A stretch of DNA of 64,000 nucleotides, from the NCBI GenBank assembly GCA_963754645.1, contig CAVWGP010000012.1:806001-870000 (forward strand). The letters run 5' to 3'. Both the position numbers and the translations under genes were made by a program. Below the pieces are notes generated by a model. The model was not told the origin of the DNA. It saw only the letters and a program-made list of their open reading frames with translations, and searched no databases. Position 1 is the stretch's first letter, and each line of letters opens with the position of its first letter. This document shows positions 7,993-16,714 of this stretch, in pieces. Source of the DNA: CAVWGP01 sp963754645. Its GTDB lineage: Bacteria; Pseudomonadota; Alphaproteobacteria; Bin65.

Positions 7993-10252
7993 ATGAAACT
8001 GAATCACCGCTCATGCCGACGGCCCGCAATCAATACACGTGATCGCGCGCCTCTTTCTTCCTCTCCCCCGCGCGCACTTGCGCGTGGGGGAGAGGATCGA
8101 GGTGAGGGGGTCTTGCGGCCGGGCGCATTCTTCGCAAATTCGTTCACCCCTGGCGACGATTTCGTTCCCCTCGCCCACACCCCCTCACCTCGATCCTCTC
8201 CCCCATTTGCTGCGCAAACGTGGGAGAGGAAGAAAGGTCAAGCTGAATTCAATTTGTCGGAACGGGCTCCGGTCCCGTCGAGATCCGTTCGCCGCGCGAC
8301 TTACCCCAATATCGGGCCGTTTGTCGTGCGCGCATCGACCCTGGCCACGCTTGCTCTGACGCTCGCCTCGCCCGCCGCCGCGCAGGACGCGGCCGTCGTG
8401 CCCGATACCGTCGTCAGCGCGTCGCGCGAGCCATTGCCGGCGGCGCGCGTCGGCAGCGCAGTGACGATCATCACGCGCGAAGAACTCGAAACGCGCCAGA
8501 ATCCGCAACGCCGCCGACGCGCTGCGCGAAGTGCCCGGCCTCGCCGTCGGCCGCTCGGGCAGCTTCGGCGGCGTCACCGATGTCCGCATCCGCGGCGCCG
8601 AGGCCAAGCACACGCTGGTGCTGATCGACGGCATCGAGGTCAACGATCCGTCGCTCAATTCGACCTTCGATTTCTCGCAGCTTTCCGGCCACAACATCGA
8701 GCGCATCGAAGTGCTGCGCGGGCCGCAAAGCTCGATCTACGGCAGCGACGCGGTGGGCGGCGTCGTCAACATCGTCACGCGCCGCGCCCGCGACGGCTTC
8801 GGCGCCGACGGCTTCGCCGAGGGCGGCAGCTTCTCGACCTTCGCCGGCGGCGCCGGCTTGCGCTACGGCAACCAATGGTTCCGCGGCAGCTTCGCCTTCG
8901 ACCGCTTCCAGACCGAAGGCGTGTCGCACGCCGACAAGCGCCTCGGCAACGGCGAGCGCGACGCGCTGCGGCGGAATACATTCAGCGGCAAGCTCGAATT
9001 CATGCCGGCGCCGTTTCTCGATATCGCCCTGGTCGGCCGGCTCGCCCAAAGCCTGGGCGCGCTCGACGGATTCAACTTCATCCCGGCGATCAATTATTTC
9101 GGCGCCGTCGACGACAAGTCGCGCTACGTCTACGACCAGCGCCACGGCAAGGCCGACATAAGGCTCAAGCTTTTCGAGAACCGCTGGGTCAACCGCTTCG
9201 GCGTTTCGCACGGCCAAACCGACAACGACTTCATCAACGACGCCGGGCAGCTCGCCAACAAGAACCGCTCGCGCCGCACGAAGTACGAATTCGAATCGAC
9301 CGGAAAGTTCGAAACCGCCGAGCTGGCCAAGGCCGATCATCGCCTGACCTTTCTCTACGAGAACGAGCGCCAGGATATTCTGTCCCAGGGCTTCGATCCG
9401 TTCTTCCCGACCTTCACCAAGAACGGCTTCACCAGCCATTCCTATGTCGGCGAATACGCGGTGGGCGTGCTCGAGCGCGTTTTCGTCACCGGCTCGCTGC
9501 GCTTCGACGACAATGATTTTTTCAAGGACGCGACGACCTACCGCGTCACCTTCGCCTATCGGCACACGGAAACCGATACGCGCCTGCATGCGAGCGTCGG
9601 CACCGGCGTCAAGAATCCGTCGCTGTTCGAACTGTTCGGCTTCTTCGGTTCCTTCGTCGGCAATCCGAACTTGAAGCCCGAGCGCCTGACCGGCTGGGAT
9701 GCCGGCGTCGAACAGAAATTTCTCGGCGGACGCGCCACGCTCGATGTCACCTATTTCAGCAACCGGATTACCGATCTCATCCAGAGCACGCTGCTCACCG
9801 CGTTCAACCTGCCGGGCACGAGCCGGGCGCGCGGCGTCGAATTCGCGGCGCGCTGGCGCATCCTCGCCGATCTCCTGGTCGGCGGCTCCTACACCTGGAG
9901 CAACAGCGAGGACGCAAGCGGGCAGGAGTTGGTGCGGCGCGCCAAGCATATCGGCAGCGTTTTCGCCACTTACACTTTCGACGAAAAGCGCGGCCAGCTT
10001 CACGTCAACGCGCGGCTCAACGGCGCGCAGCGCGATTTCGCCTTCGATCCGTTTTTCAACGTCGAACGCAAGCGCCTCGCCGGCTACGCGCTGGTCAACG
10101 CCACGGCGTCCTACCGCGTGCACGACAATGTCGAGATTTACGCCCGGGTGGAAAATCTGCTCGACCGGCGCTATCAGCAGGTCTTCACATTCGCCTCGCC
10201 GCGCTTCGGCGCCTTCGCCGGCGTCCGTGTGCGGTTCGACGCGACGCCATGA
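7993..10252 (+). CDS. btuB: TonB-dependent cobalamin receptor BtuB (frame broken near 8500; repeat inside 5' part)
   Basis: Outer-membrane receptor that imports cobalamin with TonB energy. After a signal core (ASTLATLALTLASPAAA, encoded near 8332-8385) come a TonB-box-like TVVSASR, the plug domain (VDIRIRGAEAKHTLVLIDG-type region, IERIEVLRGPQSSIYGSDA) and a beta barrel ending at 10252. The frame shifts by +1 at an AA (8500-8501): dropping one A gives RQIRNAADALREVPGLAV, the usual plug start. From ATG 7993, which has a good ribosome site next to the riboswitch, the protein would have about 110 residues ahead of the signal core, encoded by a dispersed inverted repeat (8053-8236). From GTG 8326 it would be 641 residues, the normal size. 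It heads the btuB-F-C-D run and overlaps the next frame (ATGA at 10249). Confidence 0.88.
8053..8236. repeat. Large inverted repeat of a CTCTCCCCC/GGTGAGGGGG-type dispersed element
   Basis: Two copies of the same element face each other. The left copy (8053-8110) begins CTTTCTTCCTCTCCC and ends in GGATCGAGGTGAGGGGG; the right copy (about 8178-8236) is its reverse complement, with differences only in the small internal hairpin loop. The 67-base spacer has no recognisable gene. Elements of this type, with a GGGGAGAGG core followed by GGTGAGGGG, are common between genes in several alphaproteobacterial genomes. Here the pair sits inside an open frame between the riboswitch-proximal ATG and the btuB signal peptide. 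Confidence 0.85.
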
Positions 10253-10269
10253 GTTTACCGGCGCGCACC

Positions 10270-10360
10270 GGCTGGACCCCGGCCTTCGCCGGGGCGACAA
10301 TTCAATTTATGGCCGGTTTACCCGAAATACATTGTCACCCCGGCCACCGAGCCGGGGTCC
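10270..10360. repeat. Paired GGACCCCGG...CCGGGGTGACA hairpin repeats
   Basis: Two GC-rich hairpin units in opposite orientation. The first (10270-10297) reads CTGGACCCCGG, a short loop, CCGGGGCGACA. The second (10333-10360) reads TGTCACCCCGG, loop, CCGGGGTCC. A 35-base spacer separates them. The second unit is identical over 28 bases to 32861-32888, where the same two-unit arrangement occurs. The element lies between the btuB stop and the chosen btuF start, but an open frame starting at ATG 10249 (overlapping the btuB stop) reads straight through it. Confidence 0.85.
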
Positions 10361-10389
10361 ACGCCCCGCGCGCCGCGGCCAGGCAAAGG

Positions 10390-11247
10390 ATGGCACGACG
10401 GCGCCCGAGCGGGGTTGGCCTCGCCCTCGCGTTCGCCGCCGCGCTCTTCGCCGCGCCGGCCGCGGCGCAGCCGGCGAAGCCGGCGCGCATCGTGTCGCTC
10501 AATGTCTGCGTCGACCAGCTTCTGCTGCTGCTCGCCGACCGCGAGCGCATCGCGTCGCTCACCCGGCACGCGACCGATCCGGAATTCACCAACATGGCCG
10601 AGGCGGCGCGCGGTTTCCGGCGCAATGCGGGCCGCGCCGAGGAAGTGCTGCCGCTCAGGCCCGATCTCGTCATCGGCGGCGAATACACCACGGCGGCGAC
10701 GCTGCAATTGCTGCGCCGTGTCGGCGTGCGCGTCGAGACGCTGCCGCTCGCCAATTCGCTCGCCCACGTGCGCGCCAACATGCGGCGCGTCGCCGGCTGG
10801 ATCGGCGAAGACGCGCGCGGCGGAGCGCTGATCGCCGCGTTCGACGCCAGGCTCGCCGGCATCGCGCGCCGCATTCCCGAAGGCGCGCGCCCGGTGCTGG
10901 CGCTCTACCAAACGCGCGGCTACACGGCGGCGCCCGGAACGCTCGCCGGCAGCATCGTCGCCGCGGCGGGTTTCGACAATCTCGCCGGCCGGCTCGGCTT
11001 GGGCTTCGCCGGCAGGCTCACGCTCGAGGACTTGGCGCTGCGCCTGGTCGACGCGCTCGTCATCGTCGATGTCACAGGCCATTCGCCCTCGCTCGAAGCC
11101 GAAACGGTGGCGCATCCGGTGCTGCGCCATGTCGGCGCGCGCGCGCGCGTGGCGGCGCTGCCGTCGCGGCTGTGGATTTGCGAAACGCCGCACGTGCTCG
11201 ACGCCGTCGATGGCATCGCGGCGCTGCATCCGGCGCGCCGGCCATGA
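10390..11247 (+). CDS. btuF: Cobalamin ABC transporter periplasmic binding protein, BtuF-like
   Basis: A 285-residue periplasmic binding protein of the helical-backbone (BtuF/FecB) type. A signal peptide runs from MARRRPSG through LAFAAALFAAPAAAQ. The mature part starts PARIVSLNVCVDQLLLLL, the standard opening of this family, contains the DLVIGGEYT segment of the first lobe, and ends with LWICETPHVLDAVDGIAAL. It would pass cobalamin from the receptor to the BtuC-type permease that follows. The ATG at 10390 is chosen for the signal peptide. An alternative start at 10249 overlaps the btuB stop by ATGA but would add 47 residues encoded by dispersed hairpin repeats. The stop overlaps the btuC start (ATGA at 11244). 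Confidence 0.88.
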   Translation: MARRRPSGVGLALAFAAALFAAPAAAQPAKPARIVSLNVCVDQLLLLLADRERIASLTRHATDPEFTNMAEAARGFRRNAGRAEEVLPLRPDLVIGGEYTTAATLQLLRRVGVRVETLPLANSLAHVRANMRRVAGWIGEDARGGALIAAFDARLAGIARRIPEGARPVLALYQTRGYTAAPGTLAGSIVAAAGFDNLAGRLGLGFAGRLTLEDLALRLVDALVIVDVTGHSPSLEAETVAHPVLRHVGARARVAALPSRLWICETPHVLDAVDGIAALHPARRP

Positions 11248-12227
11248 CGCGCCTCAACGCCGCGCTGCTCGCGCTCGTCGTCCTCGGCTTCCTCGCCGAA
11301 CTCGCGCTCGGCCCGATATCCATCGGACTCGGCGATCTCGCCGCCGCCGCGTTCGGCGGCGGGCGCGCGGAGCTGCGGCTCATCCTGTACGAAGTCCGCC
11401 TGCCGCGCGCGGTGCTTGCGCTCGGCGTCGGCGCCGCGCTCGGCATCGCCGGCGCGGCGCTGCAAGGCTATTTGCGCAATCCGCTCGCCGAGCCCGGCGT
11501 GATCGGCGTTTCGGCGGCGGGCGCGCTCGGCGCCGTCATCGTGTTCTATTTCGGCTTGGCGGCGCTGTTTCCGCTCGCTTTGCCGCTGGGCGGCCTGATC
11601 GGCGCCGGCGTCGGCGTCGCCCTCGTGCACGGTTTGGCCGGCCGCGGCAGCGGCACGGTGACGCTCATTCTCGCCGGCGTCGCCGTCAACGCGCTCGGCG
11701 GCGCCTTGACCGCGCTCGCCTTGAGCTTGGCGCCCAGCCCCTACGCGACTTTGGAAATCATCCATTGGATGCTCGGCGGCCTGACCGACCGCAGCATGAC
11801 GCATGTCTGGCTCGCCTTGCCCTTCATCGCCGCGGGCGTGGCGCTGCTCGCGACGCTCGGCCGCGGCCTCGATGCGCTGACGCTCGGCGAAGACGCGGCG
11901 GCGAGCCTCGGCACCGATCTCGCGCGGCTGCGCGCGACGCTCATTGTCGGAACGGCGCTGGCGGTCGGCGCGTCGACGGCGGTCGCGGGCGTCATCGGCT
12001 TCGTCGGCCTGGTCGTCCCGCATTTGTTGCGGCCTTTCGTCGGCCACCGGCCCGGCCGCCTGCTCGGCGCCAGCGCGCTCGGCGGCGCCGCGCTCACCCT
12101 GTTCGCCGATCTGGCGACGCGCCTGATCCTGACCGACCGCGAGATCAATCTCGGCGTGCTCACGGCGATCGTCGGCGCGCCGTTCTTCCTCGCCCTCGTG
12201 CTGCGCCAGCGGCGGAGCGAAACGTGA
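11244..12227 (+). CDS. btuC: Cobalamin ABC transporter permease, BtuC/FecCD family
   Basis: A 327-residue inner-membrane permease with about ten hydrophobic helices. Family signatures are clear: LPRAVLALGVGAALGIAGAALQGYLRNPLAEPG, where the LRNPLA segment is invariant in FecCD proteins, and GFVGLVVPHLLRPFVGHRPG, the cytoplasmic coupling region. A PSPYATLEIIHWMLGGL loop corresponds to the periplasmic gate. The start overlaps the btuF stop (ATGA), and the stop overlaps the btuD start by one base (TGATG at 12225-12229). Position between binding protein and ATPase, under a B12 riboswitch, points to cobalamin rather than siderophore as cargo. Confidence 0.93.
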   Translation: MTRLNAALLALVVLGFLAELALGPISIGLGDLAAAAFGGGRAELRLILYEVRLPRAVLALGVGAALGIAGAALQGYLRNPLAEPGVIGVSAAGALGAVIVFYFGLAALFPLALPLGGLIGAGVGVALVHGLAGRGSGTVTLILAGVAVNALGGALTALALSLAPSPYATLEIIHWMLGGLTDRSMTHVWLALPFIAAGVALLATLGRGLDALTLGEDAAASLGTDLARLRATLIVGTALAVGASTAVAGVIGFVGLVVPHLLRPFVGHRPGRLLGASALGGAALTLFADLATRLILTDREINLGVLTAIVGAPFFLALVLRQRRSET

Positions 12228-13014
12228 TGCGGCTCGCGGCGGAAAATTTATCCGTCATGCTCGGCGCCCGGCGCGCGCTCGACAACGTGTCGGTGGCGCT
12301 CGATGGCGGCGCGCCGATCGGCCTGATCGGCCCCAACGGCGCCGGCAAGACGACGCTGCTGCGCGCGCTCGCCGGCTTGTTGCCGCCGACGCTTGGCAAG
12401 GTCAGCCTCGACGGCCGCCCGCTCGCGGAAGCTGGATCGGCAGCAGCGCGCCCGCGCGATCGGCTATCTGCCGCAAGACGGCGCCATCCATTGGGCGCTG
12501 CCGCGTTGCCGAACTCGTGCTGATGGGCCGGCTGCCGCATATTGCCGCGTTCCGAGCGCCCTCGGCCGCGGATCGCGCCATCGCCGAGGCCGCGATGGCG
12601 GCGCTCGACATCGCCGATCTCGCGGCGCGACCGGCGACGCGGCTTTCGGGCGGCGAGAAGGCGCGCGTCCTGCTCGCCCGCGCGCTTGCCGGCGCGCCGA
12701 ACATCCTGCTCGCCGACGAACCGGTGGCCGGGCTCGATCCCTATCACCGGCTCGAAACCATGGAGCATTTGGCGACGCTCGCCGCCGGCGGCACGACCGT
12801 CGTCGTCGTGCTGCACGATCTCGCGCTCGCGGCGCGCTTTTGCGGCCGGCTTGTGTTGCTCGACCGCGGCACGATTGCGGCCGACGGCGCGCCGCCGCGC
12901 GTGCTCACCGATGAAATTCTGGCCGCGATCTATCGCATCGAGGCGCTGCGCGGCAGCAGCGGCGGCGCAGATTTTATTTTACCGTGGCGCCGCGTGTCCC
13001 GCCCTTCAAGCTGA
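12227..13014 (+). CDS. btuD: Cobalamin ABC transporter ATPase, BtuD/HmuV type (two frame breaks)
   Basis: ATP-binding subunit of the cobalamin importer. Walker A (GPNGAGKTT) and the first half are in one frame to about 12427; RQQRARAIGYLPQDGAIHWALP, the Q-loop region, continues in a second; and VLMGRLPHI through to the stop is in a third, with the signature LSGGEKARVLLARAL, Walker B ILLADEP, the D-loop GLD and the switch histidine in VVVLHD. Removing one G of the GG at 12427-12428 and one base near 12501-12504 gives a 261-residue protein of normal size and sequence. Both breaks are +1, like the others in the window. The last 41 bases overlap the end of cobU on the opposite strand. Confidence 0.87.
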
Positions 13015-13522
13015 GCGGCAGCCCCGCCGCCATGAAAATCACCCGGTCGGCGCGCGCCGCCACCGCTTGATGGAGCCGGCCGGCCCGATCGCGGAATTCG
13101 CGCGCCAGCGCGTTGTCGGGCACGATGCCGAGGCCGACTTCGTTGCTGACCAGGATAACCGGGCCCGGCGCGGCATCGAGCGCTTCGAGCAGGCCTTGCG
13201 TTTCCGCCGCCACGTCGCGCCGTTCCATCGTCAGATTATTGAGCCAGAACGTCAGGCAATCGACGACGGCGGCGCGGCCCGGCCGCGACGCCGCGCGCAG
13301 CGCCCCGGCGAGATCGAGCGGCGCTTCGATCGTCTCGAATCCGGCGCCGCGCTCGCGCTTGTGCTCGGCGATGCGCGCCGCCATTTCGGCGTCGCCCGCC
13401 GTCGCCGTGGCGATGAACGCCGGCGCGCCGCCACTCGCTTGTGCCGCCAGCATCAGCGCATACCGGCTTTTGCCCGAGCGCGCGCCGCCCAGGATCAGCG
13501 TCATCGTGGCTTCGCCCGCCAT
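12974..13522 (-). CDS. cobU: Adenosylcobinamide kinase / adenosylcobinamide-phosphate guanylyltransferase
   Basis: A 182-residue bifunctional enzyme (CobU/CobP) that phosphorylates adenosylcobinamide and attaches GMP, the first steps of nucleotide-loop assembly. The P-loop GGARSGKSRYAL is near the N-terminus. The ERGAGFETIEAPLDL segment contains the region that carries the guanylylated His in other members; here the stretch reads EHKRERG with His in the expected place. CLTFWLNNL and SNEVGLGIVPDNALAREFRD are also diagnostic. ATG 13522 and ATG 13504 are both possible; the longer is listed. The gene is divergent from the uncharacterised gene at 13606 and convergent with btuD. Confidence 0.93.
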   Translation of the reverse strand: MAGEATMTLILGGARSGKSRYALMLAAQASGGAPAFIATATAGDAEMAARIAEHKRERGAGFETIEAPLDLAGALRAASRPGRAAVVDCLTFWLNNLTMERRDVAAETQGLLEALDAAPGPVILVSNEVGLGIVPDNALAREFRDRAGRLHQAVAARADRVIFMAAGLPLSLKGGTRGATVK

Positions 13523-13605
13523 CGCCCTATCGGCCCCTTTTCGCAACGGCGGGAGAATGGCACGCTGGCGCCCGCGCGCAAGCGTGGCGCGAGGGGACAC
13601 TGACG

Positions 13606-14178
13606 ATGGCAGCGGCATCGCACACCGCCGACGAGCCCGGCATGGGCCGCATCGAAATCTTTCCGCTCGACACGAGCGAGGACAACCTGTTCGCGCTCGT
13701 CAAGCGCGTGTTCGAAACCTATTGGCCGTCGATCCATTTCGGCACGCTGATCCAGGGTGCGGCCTGGGAAGTGAAAGCGCCGGGCGCGCCGCGCAAGATC
13801 GCCATGCTCGACGGCTATGTCACGATCGATTTCGGCGCCTGGCATTGCCATCTCTGCATCGGCCCCACGACCGGCATCGGCAGCACGCCGACGCCGCCCG
13901 AACTCGCCGCCCATCGCCGCTGCCGCCGCGCCGAACTCTACCGCACCTTCAACCGCCACAGCGGCGCGCCCAACACCTGGGGCCTGCGCCTGTTCAACGG
14001 CAAGGACGAGCAGCAAATGACCGTCATGCTGCCGAGCCCGTTCCTGGACGATGACGGCAAGCCCCTGCGCGCGCCGGACTGGCAGCGCCTCGAAGCCTGG
14101 GACGATTTGCGCCGGCGCTTCCTCGGCCTCGCCCCCGACCCGCACGACCGCACGGGCACGGGTTTCACGCATGGCTGA
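13606..14178 (+). CDS. Uncharacterised protein in the cobalamin gene cluster
   Basis: A 190-residue cytoplasmic protein without signal peptide or membrane helix. I do not recognise its family with confidence. It has a central segment with clustered His and Cys (WHCHLCIGPTTG, then AAHRRCRRAELYR) that could bind a metal or a corrinoid, and many aromatic residues. The start at ATG 13606 follows GAGGGGA at 13591-13597. It is divergent from cobU with about 80 bases between, and lies upstream of cobT, which is on the other strand. The setting suggests a role in cobalamin metabolism, which is inference only. Confidence 0.8.
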   Translation: MAAASHTADEPGMGRIEIFPLDTSEDNLFALVKRVFETYWPSIHFGTLIQGAAWEVKAPGAPRKIAMLDGYVTIDFGAWHCHLCIGPTTGIGSTPTPPELAAHRRCRRAELYRTFNRHSGAPNTWGLRLFNGKDEQQMTVMLPSPFLDDDGKPLRAPDWQRLEAWDDLRRRFLGLAPDPHDRTGTGFTHG

Positions 14179-14478
14179 CCGGGGTCGCCGGGGCGGTGAG
14201 GCGGCCGCCGATCCCGCTTCGCCCGAACAAATTTCCCTGACTATTCCGAAGGCCGCCAAATTCAGGAGTTGGGAAATTCGGGGATTTGGCGGTCTTCGAG
14301 AATATCAAGCACTTAACCGCAATTCGCGCCGCCTTTTTGCAAAAGCGCCGCCAAGTGAATTGGCGGTCTTCGACCGAATCAAGCACTTAGCGCGCACTGT
14401 TCGGGCGGACGAACGCCGGCATTTGGCGGCCTTCGGTGTGCATGAACGCGAGGTCAAGCCGGCGCGCCCGCGCCAACC
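14179..14478. repeat. Intergenic region with repeated TTGGCGG(T/C)CTTCG units
   Basis: This 300-base gap between the hypothetical gene and cobT holds no gene. A unit of about 30 bases occurs twice in direct orientation: 14285-14315 and 14359-14389 both read TTGGCGGTCTTCGA, a short variable part, then ATCAAGCACTTA. A third, partial copy (TTTGGCGGCCTTCGG) is at 14422-14436, and an inverted copy of the core (GAAGGCCGCCAAA) is at 14249-14261, so several hairpins can form. It resembles a small REP-like cluster between convergent genes and may end transcription from both sides. Confidence 0.65.
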
Positions 14479-15475
14479 TCACTCGCCGCTCACCCCCGCC
14501 TCTGCGAAGGTCGCCATGCCGTTGTGGCAGGCAATCGCGGCGCGCAGGATGAGCACGGCGACGGCGGCGCCCGAGCCCTCGCCCAGGCGCATGCCGAGAT
14601 CGAGCAGCGGCGACAGGCCGAGTTCGTTCAACAAGCGGGCATGAGCTTGTTCGGCCGAGCAATGGCCGGCGACGCAGTGATCGAGCGCGCCGGCGCGCAT
14701 CCGGGCCCACACCGAGGCTGCCGCCGTGGCGGCGAAACCGTCGAGGATGACCGGGATGCGCAGCTCGCGGGCGCGCAGCACGGCGCCGGCAATGGCCGCC
14801 AGCTCGCGCCCGCCGAGGCAGGCGAGCGCCGCCAGCGGGTCCGGCAGGCGCGCCTGATGCCGCCGCAGCCCGGCCGCCACCGTTGCCGCCTTGCGCTGCA
14901 GGCCGGTGGCATCGACGCCGGTGCCGCGCCCGACCCAATCGGCGCCGCTGCCGCCGAACAGCGCCGCCGCCAGCGCCGCCGCCGATGTCGTGTTGCCGAT
15001 GCCCATCTCGCCGACGCACGAGGAGATCGAGATCGGGCGCAACCGCTTCCTCGCCGGCGCCGAGCGCCACGCGCAGCTCGTCATCCGTCATCGCCGGGGC
15101 GACGGTGAAATCCTCGGTCGGCCGCTCGATTTCCAGCGGCACGACATGGAGCTCGGCGCCGGCGATGCGGGCGAGCTGGTTGATCGCGGCGCCGCCGGCA
15201 CGATAATTCGCCACCATCTGTGCGGTGACGGCGGCGGGATAGGCCGAAACCCCGCGCGCCGCGACGCCGTGATTGCCGGCGAAGATTGCGATGCGAATCC
15301 GGTCGAGCCGCGGCGGCTCGGCGCCCTGCCAGCCGGCGAGCCAGATCGCCAGCCGTTCGAGACGGCCGAGCGCGCCCGAAGGCTTGGTGAGCGCGGCCTG
15401 GCGCGCCGCCGCCGCCGCGATCGCCGCCGCGTCGGCATGCGGCGCCCGATCGAGCCGGGAGAGATAAGTTTGCAT
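14479..15475 (-). CDS. cobT: Nicotinate-nucleotide-dimethylbenzimidazole phosphoribosyltransferase (frame broken near 15019)
   Basis: CobT makes alpha-ribazole phosphate, the lower-ligand precursor of cobalamin. From ATG 15475 the frame reads SGALGRLERLAIWLAGWQ, IFAGNHGVAARGVSAYP and TAQMVANYRAGGAAINQLAR, all diagnostic. At about 15019 the frame shifts by one: removing the extra base there joins APDLDLL to CVGEMGIGNTTSAAALA, the conserved active-site segment, and the rest continues to TGA 14479 with the family's C-terminal catalytic glutamate region (LGEGSGAA). The corrected protein has 331 residues, the usual length. It is transcribed away from cobS, across the repeat region at 15476-15800. 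Confidence 0.9.
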
Positions 15476-15800
15476 GGGGTCCAAGCGGTCGAAATCCAAA
15501 AAGTTTGAGCCCGCGAGCGGTCGCGTTGTTCGTGAGCGACGCCCATAAAAAATAGCCGTCATCCCGACTGGAGCGCCGTAGGCGCGAAGTGGCGGATCGC
15601 ATAGCGATCCGAGGGACCTCGGGCGGACAAGCGTCGTGCCGTCACGCGAGGTTTGGCTAGTCCGGTCGAGGTCCCTCCACGTCGCGCGCTGGCGCGCGCT
15701 CGGTCGGGATGACAACCACAATATAATATGACTTTCGGCTCGACCGCGAGCCGCGCGCAAGGCACTGGACCGCTTGCGCCGGGCGCGCGAAAGTGCAGCG
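15476..15800. repeat. Divergent intergenic region with a nested palindromic element (15558-15713)
   Basis: The 325 bases between the divergent cobT and cobS starts contain a long interrupted palindrome. GTCATCCCGAC at 15558-15568 pairs with GTCGGGATGAC at 15703-15713, and inside it GAGGGACCTCG at 15611-15621 pairs with CGAGGTCCCTC at 15667-15677. Further short hairpins (GCGCCGTAGGCGC, GGATCGCATAGCGATCC) lie within. The outer ends match the general plan of dispersed GTCATCCCGA elements seen between genes in many alphaproteobacteria. The remaining sequence should hold the promoters for both cob genes; no riboswitch was recognised here. Confidence 0.75.
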
Positions 15801-16628
15801 ATGCCGCCGCCCGATAAATCCAACGCCGCGCCATCCGGCCTCGCCGGTCAATTCGCCGCCGCCTGGCAATTGCTGACGCGAATTCCGCTGCCGATTACCG
15901 CGCCGGCCGATCCAGCCGCGATCGGGCGCGGCGCTTGGGCGTTTCCCATCGTCGGTGCCGTCATCGGCGCGCTCGGCGGCGCCACGTTGTGGTGTGCGGC
16001 GCTGCTCGGCTTGCCGGTTTTGATTTGCGCCGTGCTGGCGCTTGGCGCGATGGCGCTGGCGACCGGCGCGCTGCACGAAGACGGCCTTGCCGACACCGCC
16101 GACGGCTTCGGCGGCGGCGCCACGCGCGAAGCCAAGCTCGCCATCATGCGCGACAGCCGCATCGGCACCTACGGCGTGCTGGCGCTCGTGCTCGTGATTC
16201 TTTTGCGAGCCGGCGCGCTCGCCTCGATGTCGGCCGCGCTCGCCGCTGCCGCGCTGGTCGCGTCCGCGGCACTCGGGCGCGCTTGCGCCGCCTTGCCGAT
16301 GGCGCTGCTGGCGCCGGCCCGCGCCGACGGCCTCGGCCAAGCGACGCGCGGCGCCACAATAGCGCGCGCCGTCGCCGCGCAGCTCATCGGCGTCACGGTC
16401 GCCGGCCTCGCCCTGTTCGTCTTCGTGCTCCGGCGCGACGGCGGCGCAAGCGCTGCCGCTCTGGCCGGCGCCATCGCTTTCGCGGCAGCCTTGCTCGCTG
16501 GCCTCGCCGTCACCGGCGTCGCGCGCCGCCAGATCGGCGGCTTCACCGGCGACGTGGCCGGCGCCGCGGCGCTGCTCGCGGAAACCGCCGCGCTCCTGGT
16601 CCTTGCCGCCGCGCTGCCGCTTTACTGA
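15801..16628 (+). CDS. cobS: Adenosylcobinamide-GDP ribazoletransferase (cobalamin synthase)
   Basis: A 275-residue integral membrane enzyme that joins adenosylcobinamide-GDP to alpha-ribazole, the last step of cobalamin assembly. It has several hydrophobic helices and the diagnostic HEDGLADTADGFGGG motif (metal-binding acidic residues), followed by KLAIMRDSRIGTYGVLALV. The N-terminal WQLLTRIPLP segment is the family's usual start. ATG 15801 is chosen; a TTG at 15774 would add nine residues. With cobU and cobT in the same locus it completes the lower-ligand assembly pathway, so the cell can use imported cobinamide or corrinoids. Confidence 0.93.
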   Translation: MPPPDKSNAAPSGLAGQFAAAWQLLTRIPLPITAPADPAAIGRGAWAFPIVGAVIGALGGATLWCAALLGLPVLICAVLALGAMALATGALHEDGLADTADGFGGGATREAKLAIMRDSRIGTYGVLALVLVILLRAGALASMSAALAAAALVASAALGRACAALPMALLAPARADGLGQATRGATIARAVAAQLIGVTVAGLALFVFVLRRDGGASAAALAGAIAFAAALLAGLAVTGVARRQIGGFTGDVAGAAALLAETAALLVLAAALPLY

Positions 16629-16714
16629 CGCAGAATCCGATACGCCTTGTCGCGGGTTGCGCGCGACGCTACGCTTCAAGGCCTTATGACTCCGTGTCGC
16701 CACATGGACAATTC

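Noticed and set aside
8471..10300. A 609-codon open frame opposite btuB
   Set aside because: It has composition typical of antisense shadows in GC-rich DNA and no motifs; the receptor on the plus strand is clear.
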